NCBI GenBank assembly: GCA_963575745.1
Contig: CAUYUJ010016283.1
Coordinates: 166,001 to 230,000, forward strand
DNA length: 64,000 nt
Direction: 5' to 3'
DNA from: Prorocentrum cordatum
Taxonomy: Eukaryota > Sar > Dinophyceae > Prorocentrales > Prorocentraceae
The position numbers were made by a program, and so were the translations under genes. The notes beneath the pieces were generated by a model. It saw only the letters and a list, made by a program, of their open reading frames with translations, did no database searches and was not told where the DNA came from. This document shows positions 54,101-64,000 of the stretch, one piece after another. How positions within the stretch are numbered: position 1 is the stretch's first letter; each line of letters opens with the position of its first letter.

Positions 54101-54420
54101 ATGAATACGGTCAAATTTCTCTGTATCCCGCACAAACAAGACGGTGCACCGAGACTGCCACCCGCACGCTTGCCACCCGCAGGGCCATCGCATGCGCCAA
54201 CACTTCCACCCGTGGGACCCCGGCGCCAAGAGCAGCCACTGCAGCGGCGCTCGGCTCAAAACCGGGACGGCAAGCCAACCGGAGGGCCTCTGCATGCAGT
54301 GGCACTGCCTCCCATAGGGCTGGTGCCGGAAGTGACCGCTTGAGGAAGAGCGGCGCTCGGCTTTGCACAGCCGGCAACACTGAAAATATGTTGCCAAGAC
54401 GGTCTTTCGGCAGAAACGAC
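51183..54420 (-). pseudogene. LINE-type retroelement remnant: ORF1 coiled coil plus endonuclease domain
   Basis: Reading leftward: coiled coil NLATKSEVRQMINETENTLR and REISEAIDPVKTEMADVRNR (54088-53956); in another frame VYLLNNPATHEDRRRDIAQA (about 53840-53780); then the endonuclease: CDTILIAEAHG (about 52887-52855), TTAWWSAGPATRHAGVGFVA (about 52815-52758), VDVFDVFVSYFHSGA (about 52664-52615), ALAIVGGGFEKV (about 52552-52520) and RVAEQLDRVRNG (about 52335-52300). The order matches ORF1 then AP-endonuclease of dinoflagellate non-LTR elements. The usual GDFN motif reads GGFE, so the catalytic Asp is gone, and at least four frame changes occur. 52.2-51.2 kb should hold the start of reverse transcriptase, but no RT motif is clear. 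Confidence 0.6.
53300..53560. other. No feature recognised between ORF1 and endonuclease parts
   Basis: Unique-looking sequence inside the retroelement span, possibly a later insertion. Confidence 0.3.
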
Positions 54421-54663
54421 ACGAAGCAATTCGCGAGAAGTCGTTGAAACAATCTTACAGTGTCAGCGGAAATGACAGAGTCTGGAATCAAATTATACAG
54501 AGCGAGACGTCAAGGTCGTGTCCACCCCCAGAGCGGAACGCACAAGGTAGTCCCGGGCACGGAGAGAGCACAGGTCACGCAAGTGACAGAAGTGGCGACG
54601 AAGATTGTTTCAAATACTGCTGGTGCGTCTCAGGCGGTTTCCGCTAGACACTGCAGACTATGC

Positions 54664-55026
54664 TCAAAGCCTCCTATATACAGTTCGCCTGTGAGAATTT
54701 AGCCCAGGTTGTTTTGAAGATCTGTTGGAGGCAAGGGCAAGCGCTTTCAAACAGAGAGCGGCGCGAGTGTCATTCTGAAACCTGCGAAGAAGAAGATCAA
54801 TGCCAGCAGGGACTGGGTTTTGCGTGAAGCCGAAAAGAAACCGAAGGCCAGGGTCCCTCGCAGTACGATCCGGATCGACTGGAAATCCCGCAATGTCGAT
54901 GTCGACGGCGCCGCGGGCTTCAAAGAAGCGGTGCTTCACACTGGTTTGGTTGTCTTCGTTACGCTTGGCATTTCTTGACAACGCTTGGCATTGCTCCGCG
55001 GTGCTTGGCACTGCAAATATTAGCAA
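54664..55026 (-). other. Coding-like ORF, 120 codons, unassigned
   Basis: An open frame with protein-like composition (HRFFEARGAVDIDIAGFPVD, PGLRFLFGFTQNPVPAGIDL, LLRRFQNDTRAALCLKALAL). No family recognised. The start codon may not be real, and it could be a retroelement or gene fragment. Confidence 0.25.
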
Positions 55027-55904
55027 CTGAAACCCAGAACAAGACTGGGAACCCAGAGACAGGAAGGCAAGGCTGGAGCCTGCGTCTCACTTGGAAACCA
55101 GCGCCCTCCGACTCTTCACAAACACGCAACGAACGAACGAACCACCAATGCGGACAAGTGTCCGGGCCTCGTGAGACCAGGTGGGAGAGGCCTCAGCCTC
55201 GAGATACTGCAGTGTGTGCTGCGACATGCGCACGAGACATGTAGCACATTATGTTGGCCGAAGAGAGAGAAGAGGAATCCTTGTGGTCGATCGCAACAAA
55301 CCAGCAGCCCCTTCGGCAAAGCTTAGGCCAAGGAAACATCACATTGGGCGCGCGGACCTGTCTGAGCCGTTGCGCCAGGGGCCTGGGCGCAGTGGGGCCA
55401 AAGCGGGTTGCGCCATGTCTGATCTCGCCTGGGCAACGGGCTCGGGGAAGGGAGGCGGCCGCGGAGGGAGGATAGATGCGGATATCGATGCGTTTGCCGG
55501 GGAGGAGGTGAGGAAGGGAGGAGAGCAGGGATAGGGGAGGGGGAGGGAGGAAGGAAGTGGAGGAGGGGAGGGCCGGAGGAGTGGAGGTCTTCATGAGCGG
55601 CGCCAGCAGCCCCATGCTCCCCCAGGAGTCGTGCGAGGTTGCCGACGTCACCCGAGCACGCGGGCGGGCAGGGCGGAGCAGAGCCGGCTGAGACCACGGC
55701 GGCCTCCCCCCCCCCCGGCCCAGGTCAGCTCGAAGTGGGTCTCCTGAGCTCTCCGGGTGTCCATCCTGGCCAGCTGTTCAAGGCAATTCCTGTCGTGGCG
55801 ACGGGCGGCCTCCTCGAGGCCCACACCAGAACAAAAAAAACGCCAGCGAAGGCCACGGCTGGCCTTCCTCCTACTCGCTCGCCCGAAATGGATACGGAAA
55901 ACGG

Positions 55905-56040
55905 GTACGATACCCGACGTCAAATGTTGCCCCACACCGACAACGGCGGCTGTTGGGCAGGCGACCTTTTTGTCTAAGACATTCTCGAACGGACCATATG
56001 CGCGGCGACACCGACAGCGAGTTCGGTCCAGGATGGGCAG
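55905..56040. repeat. Dispersed repeat (GACACCGACAGCGAG family)
   Basis: Contains CCGACAACGGCGGCTGTTGG, GGCAGGCGACC and GCGACACCGACAGCGAGTTC. Confidence 0.5.
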
Positions 56041-56049
56041 GAACAAACG

Positions 56050-57960
56050 TCGGTCTTCGCCACAAGCCTTTCCATACCCATGCCGGTTGCCTGGATCCGA
56101 GCAGGAGCCCCCGTTCCCCGTCTGTCCGCGAGGGGATCTATCAGCTCCAGGCGGGAGAACCTGCCGATCACAGTGGTGCCCACCCCCTGCGGCAGCACGC
56201 TCGTGGAGGACGCGTCGTCGAACTCGTCCCCCGCCTGGGCCTCGGGGCGGGGGGGGGGAAGGCATGCAGAAGCCCAAACCTACATTCATCGTGCTGATGC
56301 GTAAAGTCGAGACTGCACTCGCGGCGCTGGGAGCAGAAGCTGACACACGCTCACCACAGCAGGCCCTTTCATTGCACTCGAGTGAGTGAAGGGGCGAAAG
56401 ACATCGTGTGAGGGCCGCCAGGCCCAACTCACCGCCACCGTACAGGCATCGGGCTAGGGTCATCGTGCTACACCATGAGGATCGCAAGACCGGGCGATGG
56501 AGATGCTCTGGCCAAGGCGAGCCTCGGCCACCAGCGGATTCCTCGACGCAGGTCTGAGGTCCTGCTTCCAGTGCATTGACTGCACCTGGACTTTGGACGA
56601 CTGCGTCTGACGCTGCCCCGCCGTTCGCTCGTCCGTTTCGGCCTCTGGATGCCGCTTTCGGGCCCCAGGACCAGCAAAACTGGATATGGGACGAAAGCTG
56701 CCCTGGGGACAGGGTCGAGACTTCTAGCGCCGCGGATTGAGACTAATCTGTCCTTCGGAAGTCTTCGGAAATCTCCGGAAGTCCAGGGATCCCGCCCCCC
56801 ATCCAGAAGAGAGCGACAAGGGAGCAAACGAGATCGACGTGCAAACCAGCAACGGATAGCCGTGGTCCGCTTATCTGGTAGGTACTGCGCCGAGGGCAGC
56901 ATGCTGCAGATGACTTGTATTCGGCAGTAGGGAGCACGTGGCAATAGGTGGTCTGATGTGTCGGGTATCAAGTGGGCCGAAGGTTGCATGGCATAGACAG
57001 CAGGTGCAGGCATCAGTATGAGGTAGGTAAAGTCGAAGCGTGCAGGTGGTAGGCAGTGGGCTGTCAACAGCAGATGTCAGGCACCATATATAATGTATGT
57101 GAATACGCGGCGTGCAGTATGTACTCTGTTGCACGCAGTCTGTAGCCCGTTTGATGTAGCACGATGCGTATTTCGTTCGTGCACTATGTGGAGTGTGCTG
57201 TGCGGCTGTGAGAGCGAAGTGGGTAATTCGTATGAGTTGAGGCCCCTTCGCCGAAGGTCCAAGGCCCCACGGAGATGCCCCCTGCGGAGAATCCTCCAGG
57301 GTGGAGAGCCCAAGCGCGAGGAGCAGAAAGGTCCCTCCGAACGAGGGGCTGTCGATGACAATCGTGCCAGCTGTACCGTTTCAGATACATGTCTGCATGG
57401 CCCTGGAGGTCCTTCGACTGTCTCTGGTGTCTCGCCCTGCTCAGTCATGTCTGAAGAGGGGGGAAGCCCCAACCAGACCATGGAGAAGGGACGATGTAGG
57501 CTTGGCCAGGCATGGTCCTCGAGAGGAGGGCCCTGGCCTCTGGCCTGACCTGGAGAACCACCCAGCCTTCTTCGACTGGTGAGGGCTTCAAACCCCCTGA
57601 GCATCCCGTCTGCGGGCTTTTTCTCCCGTCCACGCGGAATCGATATCCGATGCCCAGGATGGATGGATTTGCTGCTTCCGCATCCCTCCATCTGGAAGAG
57701 AATGATGTCATGCTTCCTGCTTCAAGCGGCTCGGGATACATTCCAGAAATTCCAAGAGTATCTATCGGCCCTCCCTTCTGGAGCTCGTGCGGATAAATGG
57801 GAAATCTGGGAAATCCTGGGATTATTGGAAAGCATCGTTATCACGACTTCCTGCCCGTCTGCCTCCTCCACAGATCGCCCACCGGAGCCTCGGAAACGAC
57901 ATCCTCCAGGGTCCTGGAGCTGTCGAAGTTGCCGATGACGTGCCGAAGGTGCTGGTCGGG
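56050..57960. other. No feature recognised
   Basis: Unique-looking GC-rich sequence. Open frames on both strands carry no motif I recognise. Confidence 0.4.
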
Positions 57961-57977
57961 TAGCAGGCGTGTACTAT

Positions 57978-58025
57978 GCGCTCCTCCTCCACCTCCTCCA
58001 CCTCCTCCACCTCCACCTCCTCCAA
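57978..58025. repeat. CCTCCA microsatellite
   Basis: Imperfect CTCCTCCAC units. Confidence 0.85.
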
Positions 58026-58392
58026 CGCCCTGCTCCCTGGCCCAGGGGGCCGCCAGCTTTTCCCTCCAGTTCTAAGCCCCTGGGGACCTCTGAGCCTCGT
58101 GAGGGATACTCTGGAGGCCACAAAGGCCTCCTTGTAAATCCTGGTGGCGCCTTGGTCCAGGGACACTTCTCGCCTGGCACACTCTCCCCTATGCAACCTC
58201 CTCTTTCAAACGCTCCTGCCATCGGCTACACACAAAAGTGATACTGGGCAAACGATAAGAGGAAGAAATCACTGCACACACAGAAGCTGTCAGATGTCAG
58301 CGCTGGATTTCTGGGGTCGGCGCTGGACCACAGGAGTCACTCAGTAAGGGCCCGCGCCGCCATACCGCTCATCTGAGCAAGGGCCACGCTCT

Positions 58393-58595
58393 GAGAGAGA
58401 CAAAGAGAGAGAGAGAGAGAGAACAACAAAAAGAAAAACAGAAAACAAAGAGACAGAGCCCGACAGACAGACAGACAGACAGACAGCTACAGACAGAGGA
58501 AGAGAGAGAGAGAGAGTGAGAGAGAGGTACAGGATGGAGAGATATGGGCAGAGGGATAGGGAAAGAGGGAGAAAGAGAGAGAGAGAGAGAGGACC
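58393..58595. repeat. GA microsatellite with a GACA patch
   Basis: GAGAGA runs with a GACAGACA stretch at about 58467-58495. Confidence 0.9.
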
Positions 58596-58914
58596 AACAC
58601 AAGAGAAACAACACCTCATGTACAAAGACAGAGGGAGAGCGGAGCCGCCGATGTCGCCCAGATGGCGTCCCGTGTAGGGAACGGCGGGTGCGCCGGGGCG
58701 CCACAGTTTTGAACTCGAAACTCGGAACTCGGCCTGCATCTTGCACCGCCAGGGTGCTGCAGGGTGGGGCCGAAGCGTCCAGAAAACACTGGCGTGTGAA
58801 GCAAAAGTATCGTGTTGCTACAGAGCGAGAGGGGAGGGAGGAAGAAGGAACCCGGCCGGCCGCTCATCGACATCATCTCGATGGTTGCAGACGGGGTGGG
58901 TTTCCATATTGCGC

Positions 58915-59345
58915 GCCGGAGTCGGAGGGATAGAAACAAGAGTCGGATAGAAACCAAACCCAGGAACGAAGTCGGAAAAATGGGAGCTGGAGTCGGGAAA
59001 TTAGTCGGAAAGACAGGCGCTGGATTCGGAAAATTGGCAATCGGAGTCGGAAAAATGGGAGCTGGAGTCGGAGAGACGGGCGCCGGAGCTGGAAATTTGG
59101 GAGCTGGAAAGGGAGAGACGGGCGCTGAATACGGAAAATTTACAGTCGGAATAAGAAAATGGGAGAGACGGACGCCGGAGTCGGAAAGACGGGCGCCAGA
59201 GTCGGAAACTTGGGAGCTGGAGTCGGAGAGATGGGAGCCGGAGTCGGAAGGATGGGAGCCTGTAACTGGAAAATTGGGAGGCGGAGTCGGAGAGATGGAA
59301 ACTCGAGTCGGAAAGTTGTGAGCCAGAATTGGAGAGACGGGCGCT
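58915..59345. repeat. GGAGTCGGA minisatellite
   Basis: About twenty-five imperfect 15-18 bp units (GGAGTCGGAAAGACGGGCGC, GGAGTCGGAAAATTGG). Confidence 0.9.
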
Positions 59346-59691
59346 GCCTCTCTCTTCCTCTTACTCTTCCTCTCTTTCTCTCATCTCTGTTTCATCCCTT
59401 CTCGTCTCTCCTTCTCACATGTCGCACTTGCCCCATCTAGTATACCTCTATCATATATCGCACCCCACTGATCTGACACACTCTGTGCGTGCCCCCTATA
59501 AATGTATATATGTATACAGATATAGAACAATTCCTTTTCTCTCCTTCTCTCACTTTTCTTTCTCCAGCTGCCGCGCATCCCTTCCATACCTCTCAAATGT
59601 ATCACCTCTCATCTATCTCACCCCTCTCATCTCTTTCCCTCTGTCACTTATACGTTGTCTTTGTTCTCTCTCGCATACCTCATTTTGTTTG

Positions 59692-59822
59692 TTCTCGCTT
59701 TCTCTCTCTCTCTCTCTCTCTTTCTCGCAGACAGACAGACAGAGAGACAGACAGACGGACAGACAGACAGACAGGCAGAAAGAGACAGCGAGAGAGAGAG
59801 AGAGACAGAAAGAGAGAGAGAG
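59692..59822. repeat. CT tract joined to GACA/GA tract
   Basis: TCTCTC (59697-59722), GACAGACA (59730-59775), then GAGAGA to about 59822. The C-rich/G-rich switch gives a weak inverted repeat. Confidence 0.9.
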
Positions 59823-60869
59823 GGAGAGAAATGGCGCGGCCCGCCACGGCTGAGAGACGAGCAACGAGCGGAAACGCGATACGAGGGAAAGGGGCGGGGG
59901 GGGAGCGGGAGGGGGAGCGGGAGGGGGAGCGGCAGTGGGCGGACACGGGGGGGAAGTGAAACGACCCTCGGTCAGAGCTGACTGGAGCGAGGCGGGGAGG
60001 CATGTCCGACGGAGGGGGGAATGCAGAGACGGGAATTGGAATGTTTGCTTAGCGACGAACAGGACCCCGAAACCTTTTCGGAGGGGACCCAGACCAGGAA
60101 GGCCAGAAGCAATAGGAACAGGCCCAGACCACCCCTATTATCGTCCCTGATGCCAAGATGGGGATCCGAGTGCGGCTTCGCTATGTTGTAAAGATCTGGG
60201 GTTTTCTACCCTCGATGAAATGTGGGGGCCTGGGAGACGCGACGGCGGAAGGCAAGGAACCAGGGGGGAACAACGGGGAGGAAAACGGGGGACGGCGAGG
60301 AGGAAACGGAGGATGGCGGGAAGGAAGTGACACAAACGAATATACGAAAACAACACTTGTTTTAGAGAAAGCAAGCGCCACCTACAAACGCATTCTACGA
60401 TCCGTGAAGGAGCCCTGTGGCGAGAACGGGCGCCACGGCGCGGGAGGGACCGGAAGCGGGAAAGGGACCGGGAGAGAGGGAGGGGAGGAGGGGGAAGCGG
60501 CAGCAAGGCGCCCCTGGCAGCGCGTGGGATCCTGCGACAAGCCCCAAGCAATCGCCGCGCTGCAAATTAGTCAGGCGGCCCTGGGCGTTCCGACAGGCGC
60601 TGCCGCACAGCAGCCCGGGAAGCCTCTTCGCTGTCCCCCGCGCGCGGCGCAGGGGCAGCAGAAAATCCCACCCGATGCACGAGCGGCTCGCCAGGCGTTG
60701 TCATCCCTGGGCCCAGCACCCGCAGGCCCTGCGGGCGACCCACGCCCGCCCCTGGGAAGCGACGTGCCCTGCCAAGCGCGACCGGCGAGCAGCGCCCTCG
60801 CAGCGGCGGCCGCGCTAGGGCCAGGCGCCGCGCTCGCTGGCCGAGTTGCCGCCGCACTGCCGCCGTTAA

Positions 60870-61400
60870 GCGCCGCCGAACGCGCGGGCCCCCAGGCCGT
60901 GACCATGCTTCGCCTTCAGGGCCTCCGTCTCCACCTCGGCGGGCACGCGCTGCACCGCCTGGAGGGCGGCCAGCTGCTGCTCACGTTCCAGGCGCAGCGC
61001 TGGCGGGGGCAGCCAGGCATCGGCCGCCGCCCCTGCGAGACGGTCCGCCGCGGCATTGCCAGCGCGGTCCTCGGGCGGCGCGCCCCGCTCGGCGGCCTCG
61101 GCCCTCACCCATCGCGCAGTCAGCGCGCCGCTGAGACAGTGATGGGGGATCAGGTCCCAGATGTCCGTATGGGTTCCGTCCTTGGGGGAAGCGCCACCGC
61201 GGAGCGCAGCGACGCCATTGCTGACGAAGCGGGGATCTGTCACCACTTCGACGGGCCCCCCCGCCAGGCAGAGCGCGCGCCGCGGCCGTGAGCTCCGTCC
61301 GCTGCGCTGCGCGCCATCGACCCGCCCGCGGTGTTCCTGGCGGCCGGCCGCGCCTGGGTCCAGCACCACTCTCCAACCCGCTCTGGCGAGGAGGGGATCG
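60870..61400 (-). pseudogene. LINE RNase H domain fragment
   Basis: The minus frame runs ARAGWRVVLDPGAAGRQEHR (from about 61384), then LAGGPVEVVTDPRFVSNGVA, GTHTDIWDLIPHHCLSG, ARWVRAEAAERGAPPEDRAG and NAAADRLAGAAADAWLP (to about 61010). TDxxFV, ADLW-like TDIW and GNxxADxLA are typical of retroelement RNase H. The Asp of VTD and of AADRLA are present; the usual Glu helix is disturbed (SGRSSRPRRALCLAGG), and the His of W-V-x-x-H reads Glu. Just upstream is CCAAGAGGCC sequence rather than reverse transcriptase, so this is a 5'-truncated or broken copy. Confidence 0.65.
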
Positions 61401-61499
61401 GTATGGTGCTGCCAAGGATCTATAGACAAGAGGCCCCAAGAGGCCCCAACATGGCCCACAAGAGGCGTCAAAACTGCCTTCAAGAGGCCCCCGCGAGGC

Positions 61500-62285
61500 C
61501 TCCCACGTGATCCCAACGAACATCCAATAGGAATCATAACCACAACCCAGGCTCGGTGGCGGGACTTGCTGTGGGCAGCTGCATACACGTACCGTTACCG
61601 GTCAGCGGGAATAACGCCCCGCCCCCCCCCCAAGGCCACTGGCCTCGCCTTGTGCGGGAGGGACCGGAGCAGCTTCTCCTGGTCGAGCGTGAGCTTCCAC
61701 CGGAACTGAGGCCGGGAACCCGGGCGGGCCGCAATTAGCATCGAGTCAGGCGATTGCCGTCTTCCGGATGTACCCTCAGGAAACGAAGGACTCCGTGCTG
61801 TCTGCTACTTAGTGGCTGGGGGGGCGGGGCTTGGAAGGGATTGGGTCCTCCTTCTGGCAGGCCTGTGACGCAACGACTGCGCGCAGGTCCCTGGCACCGC
61901 GCGGATCGTTCAGGCCTTGAACGACCGCGGCGTCCCAACAGCACAGATCGTGCGACCCACCACCCGATTCCGGGCCGCACTCGCCGATCAGCCCCGAACG
62001 CGTCGAGCTGGGGCGGTCCCGTCGCTTCTCCTCGGCCCCTCCTCCACCGATCATATCCATCGTCGAGCCTATCCTTATCCTTCAGGTTGACAAGCCTAAG
62101 GCCATTGCAGCTGTAAGGATGCGCCCTCAGAAACCAAAGTAGTCCTTGAGGTCGGTACCGAGATGTGACACCAATCACAGGAGCTTTGACATGATTCAGG
62201 CTGGACGCGATCCTTCTGCTCCTCCCTCAAGGCAATCGAAGGAGAAGGGAACTCTGGACTACAAACTGTCTGGGTCTCACAAAAA
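61500..62285. other. No gene recognised; small duplicated segment
   Basis: GGATGYRCCCTCAGRAA with flanks occurs at about 61770 and 62118. A coding-like minus stretch (FRWKLTLDQEKLLRSLPHKA, about 61715-61645) after CCTCAG could be an exon of unknown origin. Confidence 0.25.
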
Positions 62286-62515
62286 CGGAATCAACCAACA
62301 TCGAATCGGAAGAACGGATCGAATCGAAATGTGCGGCGCATCGGCGGTACGGCGTCGGGGCCGAATCAGACCAGCCGCACCAAGATGCACGACAGCGCCA
62401 CGCATCAGGACGCATCGGACCATCGGAATACCGGAATCGGAACGGATAGAGCCTGACATAATTGATACCGAACCAGATCGATCGGATCGAAATTGGCGCC
62501 GAGTTGGACAGAAAG
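62285..62515. repeat. ATCGGAA-rich low-complexity stretch
   Basis: Repeated GAATCGGA, GATCGGATCG and CATCGG. Similar stretches lie at 3100-3175, 17270-17470 and 46380-46575. Confidence 0.6.
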
Positions 62516-63117
62516 ACGATCCCCTACCGCCTGAAAGCACTTGCTCTCTGCCAGGGTTGCCTCATCTTTCTGGTGTCCAACCGGGCTCCCGCCTCATCTC
62601 ACAAAGAATGGCCGACATCTGGCGTCTTCGTGACCGTACACGGCACCATTACGATACAGAAATCGCGATTCGGTTACACTCCATGCTGTAACATCAAGTT
62701 GCCGGGAAGAAGCAGCCAAATCAACTGCGGCAGTGGCCTGGCGTCCTAAGAAACTTACAGGATCATTGGGCTGTTGTGCACGCGGACTTTATTCGCTCAG
62801 TGCGCTTCAAGACCGGCTGGGCCAAAGCCATCGCGACAACGCGACCAACCTCCGAAGGCATGTGTTGGGTACGGTGGTCCTCAGGTGCAGAATGCCTCTG
62901 CATGCGCCCCATAATCGAGCTCCTCGTGCCTCCGAATTTGATCCCAAGCCCTCCTGTGGTTGAGGAACATGTTTTGAATAGGGCACTGCTTACTGCTTGC
63001 TCGCCTTCATCCTTCTCATCCTCCTCCTCCACCACACCCTCCTCCTCCTACCGTCTTCCCATGCCTTACTGCATCCTGCCTACTGTCCTCTCGTCGCCTT
63101 CGCCTTGGGTGTCTGTC

Positions 63118-63532
63118 ACCTTCGCAACTGTCGCCAGGAGGTCAAGTGGAGCGACGCCCCAAACGCATCAAAAAAAGAGCTCCTCTCTGGGGGCCGCCTT
63201 CTGGGCAACCGTCGCCACTTTCGTGCCCTCCTGTGAGGTCCAGGGGAGCGATGCCCCGCACGCATCCAACTGAGATCTCGCCTGTCTGGGGGCCGCCTTC
63301 TGGGCAATCGTCGCCACTTTCATGACCTCCTGAGAGGTCCAGCAGAGCGATGCCCTACGCGCATCCGAATGAGAGCTCGCCTATCTGAGGGCTGCCACAT
63401 GCGCCACCGTCGCCACGTTCGTGACCTCCTGGGAGGTCCGGCGAAGCGACGCTCCACGTGCATCCAAATGAGAACTCGCCTCTCTGGGGGCAGACACCTG
63501 CCGCAACCGTCGCCACTGTCTCGACCTCCCAC
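63118..63532. repeat. 100-bp satellite, four copies, homologous to the 22-kb array in inverse orientation
   Basis: Units contain GTCGCCACTTTCGTGACCTC, GGTCCAGCAGAGCGATGCCC and GAGCTCGCCTCTCTGGGGGC. They align along their whole length with the reverse complement of the 22048-22745 unit. Confidence 0.85.
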
Positions 63533-64000
63533 TTGAGTGTCCCTCTTTATCATCGCCACGTGCGAGGGTAAGGTACATCGCAGGATGATTCAATGGTGGA
63601 ACGTCGCGGGATGATTCAGTGGGACTAAGCGGGAACCCACTTGATCTGACTCTTTCTGCGGTCGTCGTGCTCGAAATGCCACGCTTGACCCCGCTAGCGC
63701 TGGAGCACACTAATCCTCAATCAGGCGTTCCGCACTTGCGTCGAATGCCGAATGATGTCCACCCGCCCCCCCAGAATCTGTGCGCCGATCTATGATTATC
63801 CAGTGTCTCCTACTTCGGCTTACCAGAAGTCGCCCCCGCCACCCTGCTCGTTCGCTGCGCCTGCAGCCAACGCCGAGCCCCGTCCTTCGAACCGCAACAT
63901 TTGAATGTACTCGAGCACGGTGGAACCCAGGTCCCAACGCATGGGCAAAATGGGCAGGAATGAACCTCGTGCTATCCCAACCAGGGTAGCACAACACAGC
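63533..64000. other. No feature recognised to the right edge
   Basis: Contains a short GATGATTCA duplication near 63585-63615. Nothing else was seen. Confidence 0.4.

Noticed and set aside
60158-61291. 377-codon plus-strand ORF
   Set aside because: Lies antisense to the RNase H fragment, whose motifs are clear on the minus strand.

Overview
The window reads as dinoflagellate nuclear DNA. It is GC-rich and almost entirely built of microsatellites, minisatellites, tandem satellites and decayed non-LTR retroelements. It also contains sequences very close to the dinoflagellate spliced leader (SL), and introns that use GC or GT donors with an AG|G acceptor. I see no prokaryotic operons, rRNA, tRNA or CRISPR. 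The genus cannot be fixed from the sequence; a large-genome dinoflagellate (Prorocentrum-like) is a guess.

The main gene is invisible to simple ORF calling. Eleven small minus-strand exons (35 to 105 nt) lie in perfect collinear order from 49864 down to 14941. Joined, they give about 246 residues of a Rossmann-fold methyltransferase of the BMT5-like family (25S rRNA uridine-N3-methyltransferase-like, PF10354/DUF2431). The family motifs [31 protein letters not shown] and KPGGFVKV each fall on the expected exon. About 0.74 kb of coding sequence spans about 35 kb, so roughly 98% of the locus is intron. The first and last exons were not found.

Most of the window's repeats sit in those introns: a 64-bp satellite (42.4-44.2 kb) with a perfect 148-bp copy at 45.6 kb, a 79-bp satellite (36.0-37.6 kb), CAT, CA, CAA and CCT tracts, and arrays of a CCAAGACGGCC-type minisatellite.

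The 10.9-kb intron at 16887-27753 contains a second gene remnant on the same strand, a calmodulin retrocopy (23.5-25.77 kb). Its 5' end carries an 18/21 match to the dinoflagellate spliced leader 64 nt before the ATG. It lies inside a 54-bp tandem repeat, is split by a 1.55-kb intron-like insertion with a 17-bp direct repeat at its edges, and has one frameshift and two damaged EF-hand loops. It looks like a processed cDNA that returned to the genome, later gained an intron, and is decaying.

Left of the methyltransferase exons (1-14.9 kb) are a degenerate retroelement ORF at the edge, three copies of a composite repeat ending in CCT tracts, and four tandem 15-nt units resembling relict spliced leaders just upstream of a 139-codon ORF. 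Right of the exons (49.9-64 kb) are two more LINE fragments (coiled-coil ORF1 plus endonuclease at 51.2-54.4 kb; RNase H at 61.0-61.4 kb), GA/CT tracts, a GGAGTCGGA minisatellite, and a 100-bp satellite related in inverse orientation to the array at 22 kb.
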